Of a stretch of 64,000 nucleotides of DNA, positions 8,707-17,287 are shown piece after piece. A model generated the notes under the pieces. The model had not been told where the DNA came from and did not search any database. It worked only from the letters and a program-made list of their open reading frames with translations. This DNA comes from Aequoribacter sp049615385 (GTDB taxonomy: Bacteria > Pseudomonadota > Gammaproteobacteria > Pseudomonadales > Halieaceae), in the NCBI RefSeq assembly GCF_049615385.1, contig NZ_JBMZFL010000011.1. The stretch is one strand, 5' to 3'. The first letter of the stretch is position 1, and every line of letters begins with the position of its first letter. The position numbers and the translations under genes are program-made.

Positions 8707-9465
8707 ATGACCGACACCATTCAATTTAATGTTCGAGGCAGCATTGCGGAAATTACGCTAAATAATCCTGCGAAACACAACAGTCTTGGCAAGACAGAGC
8801 TCGATGCTCTGGCAATCCGTCTTAAGGCGGTAGCAAACGACGCTGAGTTCAGAGTGCTGGTGATCAATGGTGCAGGAGGCAAGACCTTTTGCGGCGGCGC
8901 CTCTTTAGTGGATTTGCGTAACGGAGCGATTACCGGTGATGATTTTCAGGCGGTTACAGATCTTATTTCCTCTTTAAAGATTCCAACCGTAGCGGCACTC
9001 AATGGCAGTGTATTCGGTGGGGGGGCAGAGCTCGCCTTAAGCTGCGATTTTAGAATCGGTTGCGCGGGTATGATTTTGCGCGTGCCACCGGCGACGATGG
9101 GATTGTGCTACCCGATTTCAGGAATTTGCACCTTCGTACGCAAATTAGGACCGACCTTGAGTAAGCGTTTGCTACTGGCTGCCGAGAAGCTGGAAGACGA
9201 TGAATTGTTGTCGCTTGGCTTTTTGGACCACTTGGTTTTACCCGCCGAGTTCGAGTCTACGGTGGACCGCTATGCCGATCAGTTGGCCGCGAATGCCCCC
9301 CTGTCGGTGCAGGGCATGAAGCAAATCGTCGATCAAATTATGAACGGCGGGCTAGATCATGAGTGGGCGCAGGCAATCGCTGATCAATGCTGGAACTCGG
9401 CGGATCTGCAAGAAGGCTTGGCCGCTCAAAAAGACAAACGTACGCCGGTGTTTAACGGCGCTTAA
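8707..9465 (+). CDS. Enoyl-CoA hydratase/isomerase family protein
   Basis: A 252-residue crotonase-fold protein; the family acts on CoA thioesters through an oxyanion hole. The two oxyanion-forming segments are visible: KTFCGGASL (about residues 59-67) and VFGGGAELALSCDF (about 102-115). Typical hydratases carry a catalytic Glu in a PExxLG segment after this; here the matching stretch reads PPATMGLCYP, with Ala, so the reaction may be isomerisation, hydrolysis or something else. It is divergent from the double-TetR gene and overlaps the convergent propeller-receptor gene by four bases at its 3' end. Confidence 0.85.
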   Translation: MTDTIQFNVRGSIAEITLNNPAKHNSLGKTELDALAIRLKAVANDAEFRVLVINGAGGKTFCGGASLVDLRNGAITGDDFQAVTDLISSLKIPTVAALNGSVFGGGAELALSCDFRIGCAGMILRVPPATMGLCYPISGICTFVRKLGPTLSKRLLLAAEKLEDDELLSLGFLDHLVLPAEFESTVDRYADQLAANAPLSVQGMKQIVDQIMNGGLDHEWAQAIADQCWNSADLQEGLAAQKDKRTPVFNGA

Positions 9466-12194
9466 TCACTTTTCGGCCAGACAAGTGCGAGCTGATTGGG
9501 ATTGCTGTCTTCCGCCTTAACCGAAAATGCGCCCAGAGCCACAAGCGGTTGCAGCAAGCGGTCAGTGAGCAGCGCTGATGGAGTATCTAGCGCGTGACCC
9601 AAAGCAATGAGGAGCCCGAACTTATTGTCGGCTTGGTTCAGCGTCTTGATATTTACCGCGGTGCTTATGACTTGGTGTGTAAGATAGTTGTCGGGCAGCC
9701 ATTCGAGAATTCCGACCAGTACTGCGTACAGTTGGACCGAGGCATGTACTTCAAGGGCGCTATTATCTAAGTCGACTAAGGGAATATATTTGGGCTGATG
9801 TGCCGGTTTGGTCTCGTGGTACTGCTCGAAGGCTAGGTGAACTAACTCTGAGACGTAGTAGCTGGCGTCGGCACGCTGCGAGATTAAGCGCTCATGCAAA
9901 TAGCTTGTGCACTTTATCAGGTGCTCTGCAGCGAAGTTGGGCTCGCTGGCTTGCTCTGACTCGTTTGACAGCGTACTGATCTCGGCAAGCACTGACTGGA
10001 AGAGGTCGTCTCGACTACTGAGTAGTTGCTTAAATCGTTCAATGCGATGGTAGAGCGTTTCAGTATTGCCTTCGGTGGCCTCAACCATTTCTCTGGATAA
10101 GGCGACGGCTTTTATTTGCAGTTGGACAGTGTCGTAATAACGTTTAAAGAGCCACAGGGCCACTATTGTGAAGCTCGCATACAAGGTATAAGCCCACCAA
10201 GTTGCCCAAGGTGCTGCTTTGACAATGATATCGATACTGATGCCTTCGTTGTTCCAGACCCCGTCAGCGTTGGCTCCAATAACTTTTAGAGTGTATTCGC
10301 CGGACGACAAATTGGTATAGGTCGCTGAAGGCGTGTGTCCGCCGTCAATCCAGTCATCGTCTAGGCCTTCTAGTTTATATTTGTAGAGGCTTCGATTCGG
10401 ATTTATGTAATCCATTACCGCAAATTCAGCTGAAAAATGGTAAGCGTCGTGCGGCAAGGTAATATCCTGTATTTGATGCAGAGGTGCCGCGATTTTCATT
10501 TGCTCGCCTTTTACCGCGAATGAGGTGAAGTTTAGCTTTGGGGGTGGAGTTGGTGTGGGGGTGGTGGACATTGTTACAAGACCAGCGCTTCCGCCAAAAA
10601 TAAATGATTCTCCTCGAACCGTCGAAACACCAAAGTCAAATTCGAAATTTCGAACCAAATCTTTGACGACGACTACTGACTCTACAGAAGATAGGTCCTG
10701 CTTGTTGATCATGTGTATTTGGTTTGCGCTTGTAAACGCAATGAATTCTGAGTTTTGTTCAATCGAGAAGATATGCTTTCCACTAACCATCTTTTCGTTC
10801 AGCAATTCGGGTGCTGCCGTATTGCCCAAATTATCAATATAAACGTCCACTAATCCCTGAGAAGTTGCGATAAATAGTTTATCGCCGTAAGGTAGGGCAT
10901 CATAAAAGATCATATTTTCAACTTCCCAAGATCTGATGGGCGTAATACGCCAATCACCTGCTTCAGTTAATTGAATTTTGGTTACAGCCAGGTTTCCTAT
11001 GCCTCCGGATATAAAAACAGAGTCGCCAATTGGTTCTAAAAAAACTGTATGCTTCTCGGTATCCACAATGTGAGTAAGATGTTTGGTTTCCGAGCTAATC
11101 GAAAATATCTTTCCGTTAATCGATGTTCCTATAATGATTTTCCCAGGCTGAAAATTTTGTAACGAAGAGATCCCCTCCACTTCGCTCAAGTTCAAGCTGG
11201 CATCGCACATGTGCGGTTGGTGGCGAACATCCAGTAAACAATGTTCAGCTCCGGTGCTACCTACCACCAGGGTTTCACCAGACTTGGTAACCGTCATAGC
11301 TGTAGATGGCACTGGAATTGAGGTCTTCATTGACCAGCTCGTATCAAAAATATCAAGGTGATCGATTGTTAAGATCGCTATGAGTTCGTTGTCAAAAACT
11401 TCGATATTTGTTATCGAATTGAGGTCTCCGCCCAATAAGCTTTTTGGGAGAAAAGAAAAGCTTTTCAAATTAAGGGCTTGCAGCCCAGAGTATGTTCCTA
11501 CGAGGAGATTATTGTTTGCATCGCTAGTGACAGCGGTCACATCGCTATCAAACAAGGTTGAGTTCGATGAGTTAATTAGCGTGTAACCATGGCTGTCGCT
11601 ATGCATGATCAAACCATTTTGCGTGGCAAAAATATCGATATTTGGGTCGAGCCTGCTAACATCTTTGATTGAAAACTCTCCTAGCATCTCGATGGCAATG
11701 TGAGTCAAACAATCACTATCATCTTTGCGAGTAACATGTTTCTTTGAGATTGCTTCTGCGTTAACGCAACTGCTAGCAATGTTTATGTAGTCCGGTTCGT
11801 TGAGTGAAAATGTCTCCGTATCAATATTCATATTTGTATTTCGATCAAAAAGTAAGATATTTTCATGATTCTCACTAAATCGAAGGTTATAGATGTTTTC
11901 AAAATGTTCAGCTAACACTTCTCGGCTAAACACGGATTTTAGCCTTGCACCGTTATAGACAAAAACGCCATCAATAGTCAGTATCCAGATAGAGCCTGAG
12001 GGGTCAAAGGCAACGTCTATAATAGTTCTGTGGTCGAGATGGTCGTTAATCTCAGCTAGATCAGATATTACATAGTCCTTGCGGTAGTTCGAAGTTTCGC
12101 TGTATCCGAGGTTTGAAATTACTAATATTTGAACGGCGAGAATGACCGCCAAAAAAGACTTATTTAATTTCTTCAGATCTTTCAACAAATTCAT
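9462..12194 (-). CDS. Beta-propeller/Y_Y_Y receptor-like membrane protein without kinase core
   Basis: A 910-residue protein with an N-terminal signal segment (SFLAVILAVQILVISNLGYS), a long beta-rich part with repeats like two-component regulator propellers (for example IWILTIDGVFVYNGARL), a Y_Y_Y-type domain at about 585-645 (YKYKLEGLDDDWIDGG, then LSSGEYTLKVIGAN) and one membrane helix near 665-685 (WWAYTLYASFTIVALWLF). The cytoplasmic 220 residues are helical and show no H-box, N-box or G-box. The gene follows the hybrid kinase gene at 12160-16485 and overlaps its end by 35 bp, so the two are probably made together. A co-receptor or a degenerate kinase are the main options. No domain of known output is seen. 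Confidence 0.78.
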   Translation of the reverse strand: MNLLKDLKKLNKSFLAVILAVQILVISNLGYSETSNYRKDYVISDLAEINDHLDHRTIIDVAFDPSGSIWILTIDGVFVYNGARLKSVFSREVLAEHFENIYNLRFSENHENILLFDRNTNMNIDTETFSLNEPDYINIASSCVNAEAISKKHVTRKDDSDCLTHIAIEMLGEFSIKDVSRLDPNIDIFATQNGLIMHSDSHGYTLINSSNSTLFDSDVTAVTSDANNNLLVGTYSGLQALNLKSFSFLPKSLLGGDLNSITNIEVFDNELIAILTIDHLDIFDTSWSMKTSIPVPSTAMTVTKSGETLVVGSTGAEHCLLDVRHQPHMCDASLNLSEVEGISSLQNFQPGKIIIGTSINGKIFSISSETKHLTHIVDTEKHTVFLEPIGDSVFISGGIGNLAVTKIQLTEAGDWRITPIRSWEVENMIFYDALPYGDKLFIATSQGLVDVYIDNLGNTAAPELLNEKMVSGKHIFSIEQNSEFIAFTSANQIHMINKQDLSSVESVVVVKDLVRNFEFDFGVSTVRGESFIFGGSAGLVTMSTTPTPTPPPKLNFTSFAVKGEQMKIAAPLHQIQDITLPHDAYHFSAEFAVMDYINPNRSLYKYKLEGLDDDWIDGGHTPSATYTNLSSGEYTLKVIGANADGVWNNEGISIDIIVKAAPWATWWAYTLYASFTIVALWLFKRYYDTVQLQIKAVALSREMVEATEGNTETLYHRIERFKQLLSSRDDLFQSVLAEISTLSNESEQASEPNFAAEHLIKCTSYLHERLISQRADASYYVSELVHLAFEQYHETKPAHQPKYIPLVDLDNSALEVHASVQLYAVLVGILEWLPDNYLTHQVISTAVNIKTLNQADNKFGLLIALGHALDTPSALLTDRLLQPLVALGAFSVKAEDSNPNQLALVWPKSD

Positions 12195-15100
12195 CTAAAT
12201 ACTCTAGCATTTTTATGGCCGATTCGCGGCTGATAGATTCGACGTTAGATTCGAAACTTTTAGCGAGCTCCGCGACACGTGTGGCTCCTATTGACAGCGC
12301 TGCAGATTTGATCTTATGAGCTACGGCTTCTTTGTTGTCGCTCGTTGATAACATCTCGATTGATTTTTGAGTCTCCGCTTTGAACATATTTATAATCGCA
12401 CGGAAGGATTCGCCGCTAACTTTTTTTACTTGAGTTAAGGTTTGCATGTCTACCGCAGCTTGTTCGATATTGGCATCAATTTGCGAATTAGTCACTTGGT
12501 GTGTAGCTGAGATTAGCATGCCCAGAGCGTCTAAGATATTGATAAGCGACTGCATATTGAAAGGTTTGGTCAGGGTCTCGTTCATGCCACATTCAAAACA
12601 CTTACGTTGGTCTTCCTCCAAAGCAGAGGCTGTTAGTGCAATGATTACAACGTTAGTGCCTGCGCTTTCATCCTTTTCTAATTCTCTTATTTTTACCGTG
12701 GACTCAAACCCATCCATAACTGGCATTTGACAGTCCATCAATATAACGTCTGGGCGACAGCGCTCGAATTGCGCCAGCGCTTCTACTCCATTACTCGCTT
12801 CGCTAATCTGTTCGAAATAATCAGACAATTGCATTTTCAACAAGAATCGGTTGGTCTCGACATCGTCTACAATTAAAAGTTTAAAACTGGATTTTATGTA
12901 TGATTGGTATTCTTTTCGAAGCAATAATTCTCCAGTGGTATTAGATTCTCTCTGGATGAGTGACGTTAAATCTCGAGGGGTGATGATCGTATCGAATATC
13001 GTTCGTTTTGGCTCGCCATAAAAGCCATTTTTCGCGGATACTAGGTAAATGTTCTTTGAATCACCATGTCTGTCGATACTTGGTGCGCGAGGATCGGCGT
13101 CAGTCAGGATAAAGTATTGGTCGCTAACCCCCTCAACAAGATTCGATTTGCTTAAAACCTGAGCACCCAATGACCGTAAGTTGATTAACAGGCGATCTGT
13201 CAATCTCTCATCTTTAAGTTCAACTGACACGAGATACTGCCCGAGAGGGGCCGCGACGGATCCGATCGGGTTGATCGGAATTGCTAATTCTATGGTTGTT
13301 CCTTGATTTAGCCTGGAAGATACGGCAACTTTACCAGAGAGTAGCTCGACGTATGAGGACACTATTGAGAGCCCTAGACCTGTGCCTGCATACGACCGTG
13401 AGGCGCTGGACTCTAATTGTTGAAATGGTCTAAAGATCTTGTCGATATCTTTATCAGGGATACCAATCCCTGTATCGCGCACTGAAACTAGAAGTTGAGC
13501 AGTGTGAAACGAGACGTCTATGCAAACCTCGCCGCTGGGGGTGAATTTAAGTGCGTTGCCAACCAGGTTAATAATACATTGTTTGATTTTTAGCCGGTCG
13601 GACTCGACGTACTCGGGTACTTGAGTTCTCAGTATTACATAGAACTTTACTTTTTTATCTTCAAAGACTTGTGAGAATAAGTCGGTGATTTCCTCGAGTA
13701 AGTCTAGAAACGAAAATTTTTCTTTCTCAAGCTGCTGTTGATTAGCTTCTATTTTTGCGAAGTTTAAAATTTGATTTATCAATGACATTAGGGCATTCCC
13801 GCTAGTAAGCACCCTGTTAGTTAGTAATAGCTCTTCCCCGTTTTGGAGTTTTCTGGATAGAGCTTCAGTAAGCCCCAAAATGCCGTGCAATGGGGTTCTG
13901 AGCTCATGTGATATAGTAGCTAGAAATTCGGATTTACTTCTGTTGGCTTTTTCAGCTTCTTCTCGTGCGAGTAGAAGCTCTGAAGTCCGCGCGGCTACAC
14001 GGTCCTCTAATTCAGCTTGCCGAACTTCGCTCATATACCTTACATGTCTCATACGCAGCACTATCATCGATATCGCAACGAGAAACGCGACAAAATACAG
14101 AATATACGCAGTTTGAGTTTGCCAAAATGGGGCAGCTATAGAAAACTCGAGAGTATTTCTTGAAATGCCTCTGTTGAAGTAGCCTTCGTTAATCGATTCT
14201 ACTTCCAGCGTATATTTTCCCGCGTCTAAGTTTGAATAAGAGGCAAGCGCAGTCCGGCCTGATGGGCTTTCTGTCCATTGTTCGTCAAAACCAGTCAGTC
14301 TGTATTTAAACTTATTCTTGGATGGGTCCAGGTAATCTAAAAGAGCAACTTCAACTGTGAATGAACGCTCGGTTGGTGATAAGTTGACGGTGCCTCTTGG
14401 GAAAAACCTAGTCCGAGTATTGGCTTCATAGCCGTGAACATCAATGCGTTTAAAGGATATTTCTGGTACGTAAGGCTTTTCGAATATCCTCTCTTCGTCA
14501 ACTACGGTTACGCCAGAGTTGCCCCCGAATAGTAAACCTATTCCTGGTAACGAAACACTAGCATTGTGGTTGAAGTCAGCATTTTTCAAGCCGTGCAGTG
14601 TGTCGTATTCTTGAAAGCTGGTTAAATCTTTACTGAATTTTGTGAGGCCTTTGTTGTGTGATATCCACAGCTCACCTCTCTCCGTAAACTCTATAGCGAA
14701 AATATTTCGATTGTCTAATTTCTCCAGCTCAGCGGGAGATACTACATTTCTGCTTTTATCTTTCAAAGCTTGCTCGGGAATGACGCTAAGTCCTGCGTCA
14801 GGGGAGCCTATCCACAGATCACCTTCGTCACTTTTTGTCAGTATCCAAGGAGTATTCGTTCTAATGCTACTATTCGACGTATTCAGTATCTCGTATGTGC
14901 TTTCATCAGTTGATATTCTTATTAATCCATTGCTTAGGGTTGCAGCCCATAAATCCCCCAGATTATCGAACTCTAAATCCAAAATCATCCGCTCTTCGGG
15001 TATGGTGTCCTCGTAAGTTTTGGTAATTACTGAGGGCGCCCCCCAGGGATCATCAATGATTGTCAAACCACCGCCGTAGCTAGCAACCCATAATCGGCCA

Positions 15101-16485
15101 TCATTGCTTTCACGGATTGAAGTGATGCCGTTTGCGGGTATTGTTTGCCCTGCCTCGCTTTCTTCGCTGAAATTTAGGCTGGTATTTCCTCTTATATCTA
15201 TCCTAGCGAGGCCCGCGTCTCTGGTACCAACCCATAGATAAGGCTCCCGGAATGCGAGTGACATCACATTGTTAGAGGGGAGTTTTGTTGGTGATTGGGT
15301 GTTGTATTCTAGATAAATATTTCCTGTGTAATCAATGAGTCGTACACCGCCGTCAGAACCTACCCAGATTCTGTCGCCCCATTCTTCAAAAGTATTTACG
15401 GAATTAGACGATTGCGGCCCTGAGAATTGTAGGTTGGAAAAAAAAACTGGAGTTATTTTGATAACGCCATTAAGCCCTCCAAGCCAAGTAATTCCAGACT
15501 TATCCTTATATATGCTTTGTATTTGATCACTGGTAAGTATCGAGTTGAATTGGTCAAAATGTGCTTTTATTCCGGTTTGAATATCCGTGAGAACTAGCCC
15601 CTGGTTGGTAGTGAGCCATATTGAGTCACCGACTATCAGCATATCATTTATGGCAATTGGCGTATCGCTAAGTAAAGACCAGTGCGATGAGGGTAGCTGT
15701 TTGAAACTCGTATCATCGCCAGTGACAAAAATACCGTCGTTTAATGTGGTAACTACAATTTGGTCATGTAGTGCAGCAATTGACGACACGCTAGCTGAAT
15801 CGGGTAGTCCGTCGTAACTAGTTATAGTCTTTGTAGTAGCGGCAAGATCAATGCTCTTCACACCTTGACCGTTGGTGCCGATATAAAGCTGGGCGGTTTC
15901 CTCCACAAACCAAAGTGACGTTATTTCAAGGCTTTGATTTATCCTTTTGGTATCGATAAGTTTGTCAGTTTTTGCGTCGATTAAAATCAAACCGTCATTT
16001 GAGCCGACCGCAATAATATTGAATTTATTTATGCATTGTACTGTGTTTGTGTATTTGTTTAGTTCCTGATCCTGAGCATTTTGATTTTGCCAAGACGAAA
16101 ATGTGTGACTATCATAATCAAAAACAGCCAGTCCACCCCCAAATGTGGTGATCCATAGCTTTTGTCGATCGATGCTGCATAAGTCGGTGATCCAATTTGA
16201 TGGCAACCCACCTACCTCATTCCGTGAATTACGGAATTGAGTGATTGCTAGCCCATCATATAAATTAAGCCCAGATTGTGTTGCAAGCCATAGATAACCG
16301 TTATGGTCTTGGTAAAAATTACTGACCGTTAACTGAGTTAGTTCAGTAGAAAAGTCAGCTTGAGTAAGTCGTATGGAGTTCTCGTCAAAAGCTTGGCTGA
16401 GAGTGGGGAGGGCTGGGATTATTAATGCTAGAGCTAGTATGCGGATATCGAGACCGCGCGCGGCGCTGAGTAGTGTTGGAAGCAT
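12160..16485 (-). CDS. Hybrid sensor histidine kinase: propeller, Y_Y_Y, HisKA, HATPase, REC, Hpt
   Basis: A 1441-residue one-component-style hybrid kinase. A signal segment (LDIRILALALIIPALPTL) precedes about 650 residues of propeller repeats (such as NGYLWLATQSGLNLYDG), a Y_Y_Y domain near 690-760, one membrane helix at about 800 (ILYFVAFLVAISMIVL), the H-box ISHELRTPLHG (His about 859), N-box NLVGNALKF (about 978), G-boxes DTGIGIPD and GTGLGLSI, a receiver with KLLIVDD and the acceptor Asp in LMDCQMPVMDG (about 1248), and an Hpt domain with AHKIKSAALSIGA (His about 1388). All phosphorelay residues are present, so it should be active. There is no DNA-binding domain, so the output partner is elsewhere; the REC-GGDEF-EAL protein in the same block is a candidate. 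The ATG has no clear ribosome site. Confidence 0.92.
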   Translation of the reverse strand: MLPTLLSAARGLDIRILALALIIPALPTLSQAFDENSIRLTQADFSTELTQLTVSNFYQDHNGYLWLATQSGLNLYDGLAITQFRNSRNEVGGLPSNWITDLCSIDRQKLWITTFGGGLAVFDYDSHTFSSWQNQNAQDQELNKYTNTVQCINKFNIIAVGSNDGLILIDAKTDKLIDTKRINQSLEITSLWFVEETAQLYIGTNGQGVKSIDLAATTKTITSYDGLPDSASVSSIAALHDQIVVTTLNDGIFVTGDDTSFKQLPSSHWSLLSDTPIAINDMLIVGDSIWLTTNQGLVLTDIQTGIKAHFDQFNSILTSDQIQSIYKDKSGITWLGGLNGVIKITPVFFSNLQFSGPQSSNSVNTFEEWGDRIWVGSDGGVRLIDYTGNIYLEYNTQSPTKLPSNNVMSLAFREPYLWVGTRDAGLARIDIRGNTSLNFSEESEAGQTIPANGITSIRESNDGRLWVASYGGGLTIIDDPWGAPSVITKTYEDTIPEERMILDLEFDNLGDLWAATLSNGLIRISTDESTYEILNTSNSSIRTNTPWILTKSDEGDLWIGSPDAGLSVIPEQALKDKSRNVVSPAELEKLDNRNIFAIEFTERGELWISHNKGLTKFSKDLTSFQEYDTLHGLKNADFNHNASVSLPGIGLLFGGNSGVTVVDEERIFEKPYVPEISFKRIDVHGYEANTRTRFFPRGTVNLSPTERSFTVEVALLDYLDPSKNKFKYRLTGFDEQWTESPSGRTALASYSNLDAGKYTLEVESINEGYFNRGISRNTLEFSIAAPFWQTQTAYILYFVAFLVAISMIVLRMRHVRYMSEVRQAELEDRVAARTSELLLAREEAEKANRSKSEFLATISHELRTPLHGILGLTEALSRKLQNGEELLLTNRVLTSGNALMSLINQILNFAKIEANQQQLEKEKFSFLDLLEEITDLFSQVFEDKKVKFYVILRTQVPEYVESDRLKIKQCIINLVGNALKFTPSGEVCIDVSFHTAQLLVSVRDTGIGIPDKDIDKIFRPFQQLESSASRSYAGTGLGLSIVSSYVELLSGKVAVSSRLNQGTTIELAIPINPIGSVAAPLGQYLVSVELKDERLTDRLLINLRSLGAQVLSKSNLVEGVSDQYFILTDADPRAPSIDRHGDSKNIYLVSAKNGFYGEPKRTIFDTIITPRDLTSLIQRESNTTGELLLRKEYQSYIKSSFKLLIVDDVETNRFLLKMQLSDYFEQISEASNGVEALAQFERCRPDVILMDCQMPVMDGFESTVKIRELEKDESAGTNVVIIALTASALEEDQRKCFECGMNETLTKPFNMQSLINILDALGMLISATHQVTNSQIDANIEQAAVDMQTLTQVKKVSGESFRAIINMFKAETQKSIEMLSTSDNKEAVAHKIKSAALSIGATRVAELAKSFESNVESISRESAIKMLEYLDEFVERSEEIK

Positions 16486-16504
16486 TTGCTGACTAATTCA
16501 ATAA

Positions 16505-16536
16505 GCGTTCAGTCTAGATTATCCCAGACTGAACGC
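16505..16536 (-). terminator. Perfect hairpin after the repeat-protein gene
   Basis: GCGTTCAGTCT (16505-16515) and AGACTGAACGC (16526-16536) form an 11-bp perfect stem with a 10-base loop in the 133-bp space between the repeat-protein gene and the hybrid kinase. On the minus strand only a weak T-containing tail follows (CTTATTG), so it may be a partial terminator, an RNA-stabilising structure or an attenuator setting the ratio of repeat protein to kinase. The kinase ATG begins about 20 bases beyond it. Confidence 0.5.
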
Positions 16537-16618
16537 CATTTGAAGTCAGAATTCTTTGAGTGTTCTCATCGCCACGCAGCTGTGATAGTCAAGCTGTAGC
16601 AGTTAATTGCCGGCTCGC

Positions 16619-17158
16619 TTATCGAATTCCCCATTTGAAGCCCTGCTGTTCAGCATTTGAGCGAATGCCCCATTTGAAACCCTGCTGCTCAGCATCTGAG
16701 CGAATTCCCCATTTGAAGCCCTGCTGCTCAGCATCTGAGCGAATTCCCCATTTGAAGCCCTGCTGTTCAGCACTTGAGCGAATTCCCCATTTGAAACCCT
16801 GCTGCTCAGCATCTGAGCGAATTCCCCATTTAAAACCTTGCTGCTCCGCGTCTGAGCGAATACCCCATTTGAAGCCTTGGGTTCGTGACGATGATGCTGT
16901 TAGAAGTTTGTTATTTGCCCACTTAGCTAGTTTCGATTGGTCTACCTGGTTATTTACCGCCCACTTAAAGGCGTCAGGTGTCGAGGTAACTGATACATTT
17001 GTGGAGGGATTCTTGGTGGTCTTCTCGTTTGACCATTTGTAGCCACTGATTGATTTCGTCAGCATTTCAGCCTTGGCTTTCTGTAAATCACCCGCAACAC
17101 TAAAACCAGAAACTGCTGTCATAACTACTGCTACCGCTACTGTCGCTAATTTTTTCAT
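16619..17158 (-). CDS. Small secreted protein with seven GFKWGIR repeats
   Basis: I do not recognise this family. The 179 residues start with a clear signal peptide (MKKLATVAVAVVMTAVSGF, cleavage probably after SVAG). The mature N-terminal part has scattered, looser versions of the motif (SGYKWSNE, DAFKWAVN, LAKWANN). The C-terminal half is seven copies of GFKWGIR separated by six linkers S-[D/S/N]-AEQQ, and the protein ends exactly after the seventh GFKWGIR. The ribosome site GAGAGGG precedes the ATG. Upstream is a secreted subtilisin-like protease and downstream a large periplasmic-sensor kinase. It could be a repeat scaffold (solenoid or amyloid-like) or a multi-copy peptide precursor. Predicted location: periplasm or outside the cell. 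Confidence 0.8.
   Translation of the reverse strand: MKKLATVAVAVVMTAVSGFSVAGDLQKAKAEMLTKSISGYKWSNEKTTKNPSTNVSVTSTPDAFKWAVNNQVDQSKLAKWANNKLLTASSSRTQGFKWGIRSDAEQQGFKWGIRSDAEQQGFKWGIRSSAEQQGFKWGIRSDAEQQGFKWGIRSDAEQQGFKWGIRSNAEQQGFKWGIR
16624..16880 (-). repeat. 39-bp tandem repeat array inside the repeat-protein gene
   Basis: Six full 39-bp units lie at 16624-16662, 16663-16701, 16702-16740, 16741-16779, 16780-16818 and 16819-16857, followed by a partial seventh to about 16880. Units differ at only a few bases. Within the heptad GFKWGIR the changes are synonymous (Gly GGA/GGC/GGT, Phe TTC/TTT), while the amino-acid changes fall in the linker (GAT, AGT or AAT for the variable residue). Because 39 is a multiple of three and no stop occurs, other frames are also open across the array. 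Confidence 0.95.
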
Positions 17159-17287
17159 TTCTAAGCCCTCTCGTCTTTCCGACGTTGTTTTAAGATCTGG
17201 ACTCAGATTATCGCAACGAGAAAATCCTTGAAGAGATGCAAATACCCCTACTGGGTTAGCATGCTGAATTTTTGGAGGCTTTATGTG

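Noticed and set aside
16603..16812. Second minus-strand frame through the same array (SNGEFAQ repeats)
   Set aside because: Shadow of the repeat array; it starts inside the array with no ribosome site.
16624..16880. CRISPR-like array
   Set aside because: The units are directly contiguous with no spacers and lie in frame within a coding gene; there are no cas genes.
16560..17042. Plus-strand open frame with PHLKPCC-type Cys repeats across the array
   Set aside because: It exists because the 39-bp repeat has no stop in this frame. It lacks a signal peptide and ribosome site, and the repeat-to-repeat changes are synonymous only in the minus-strand GFKWGIR frame.
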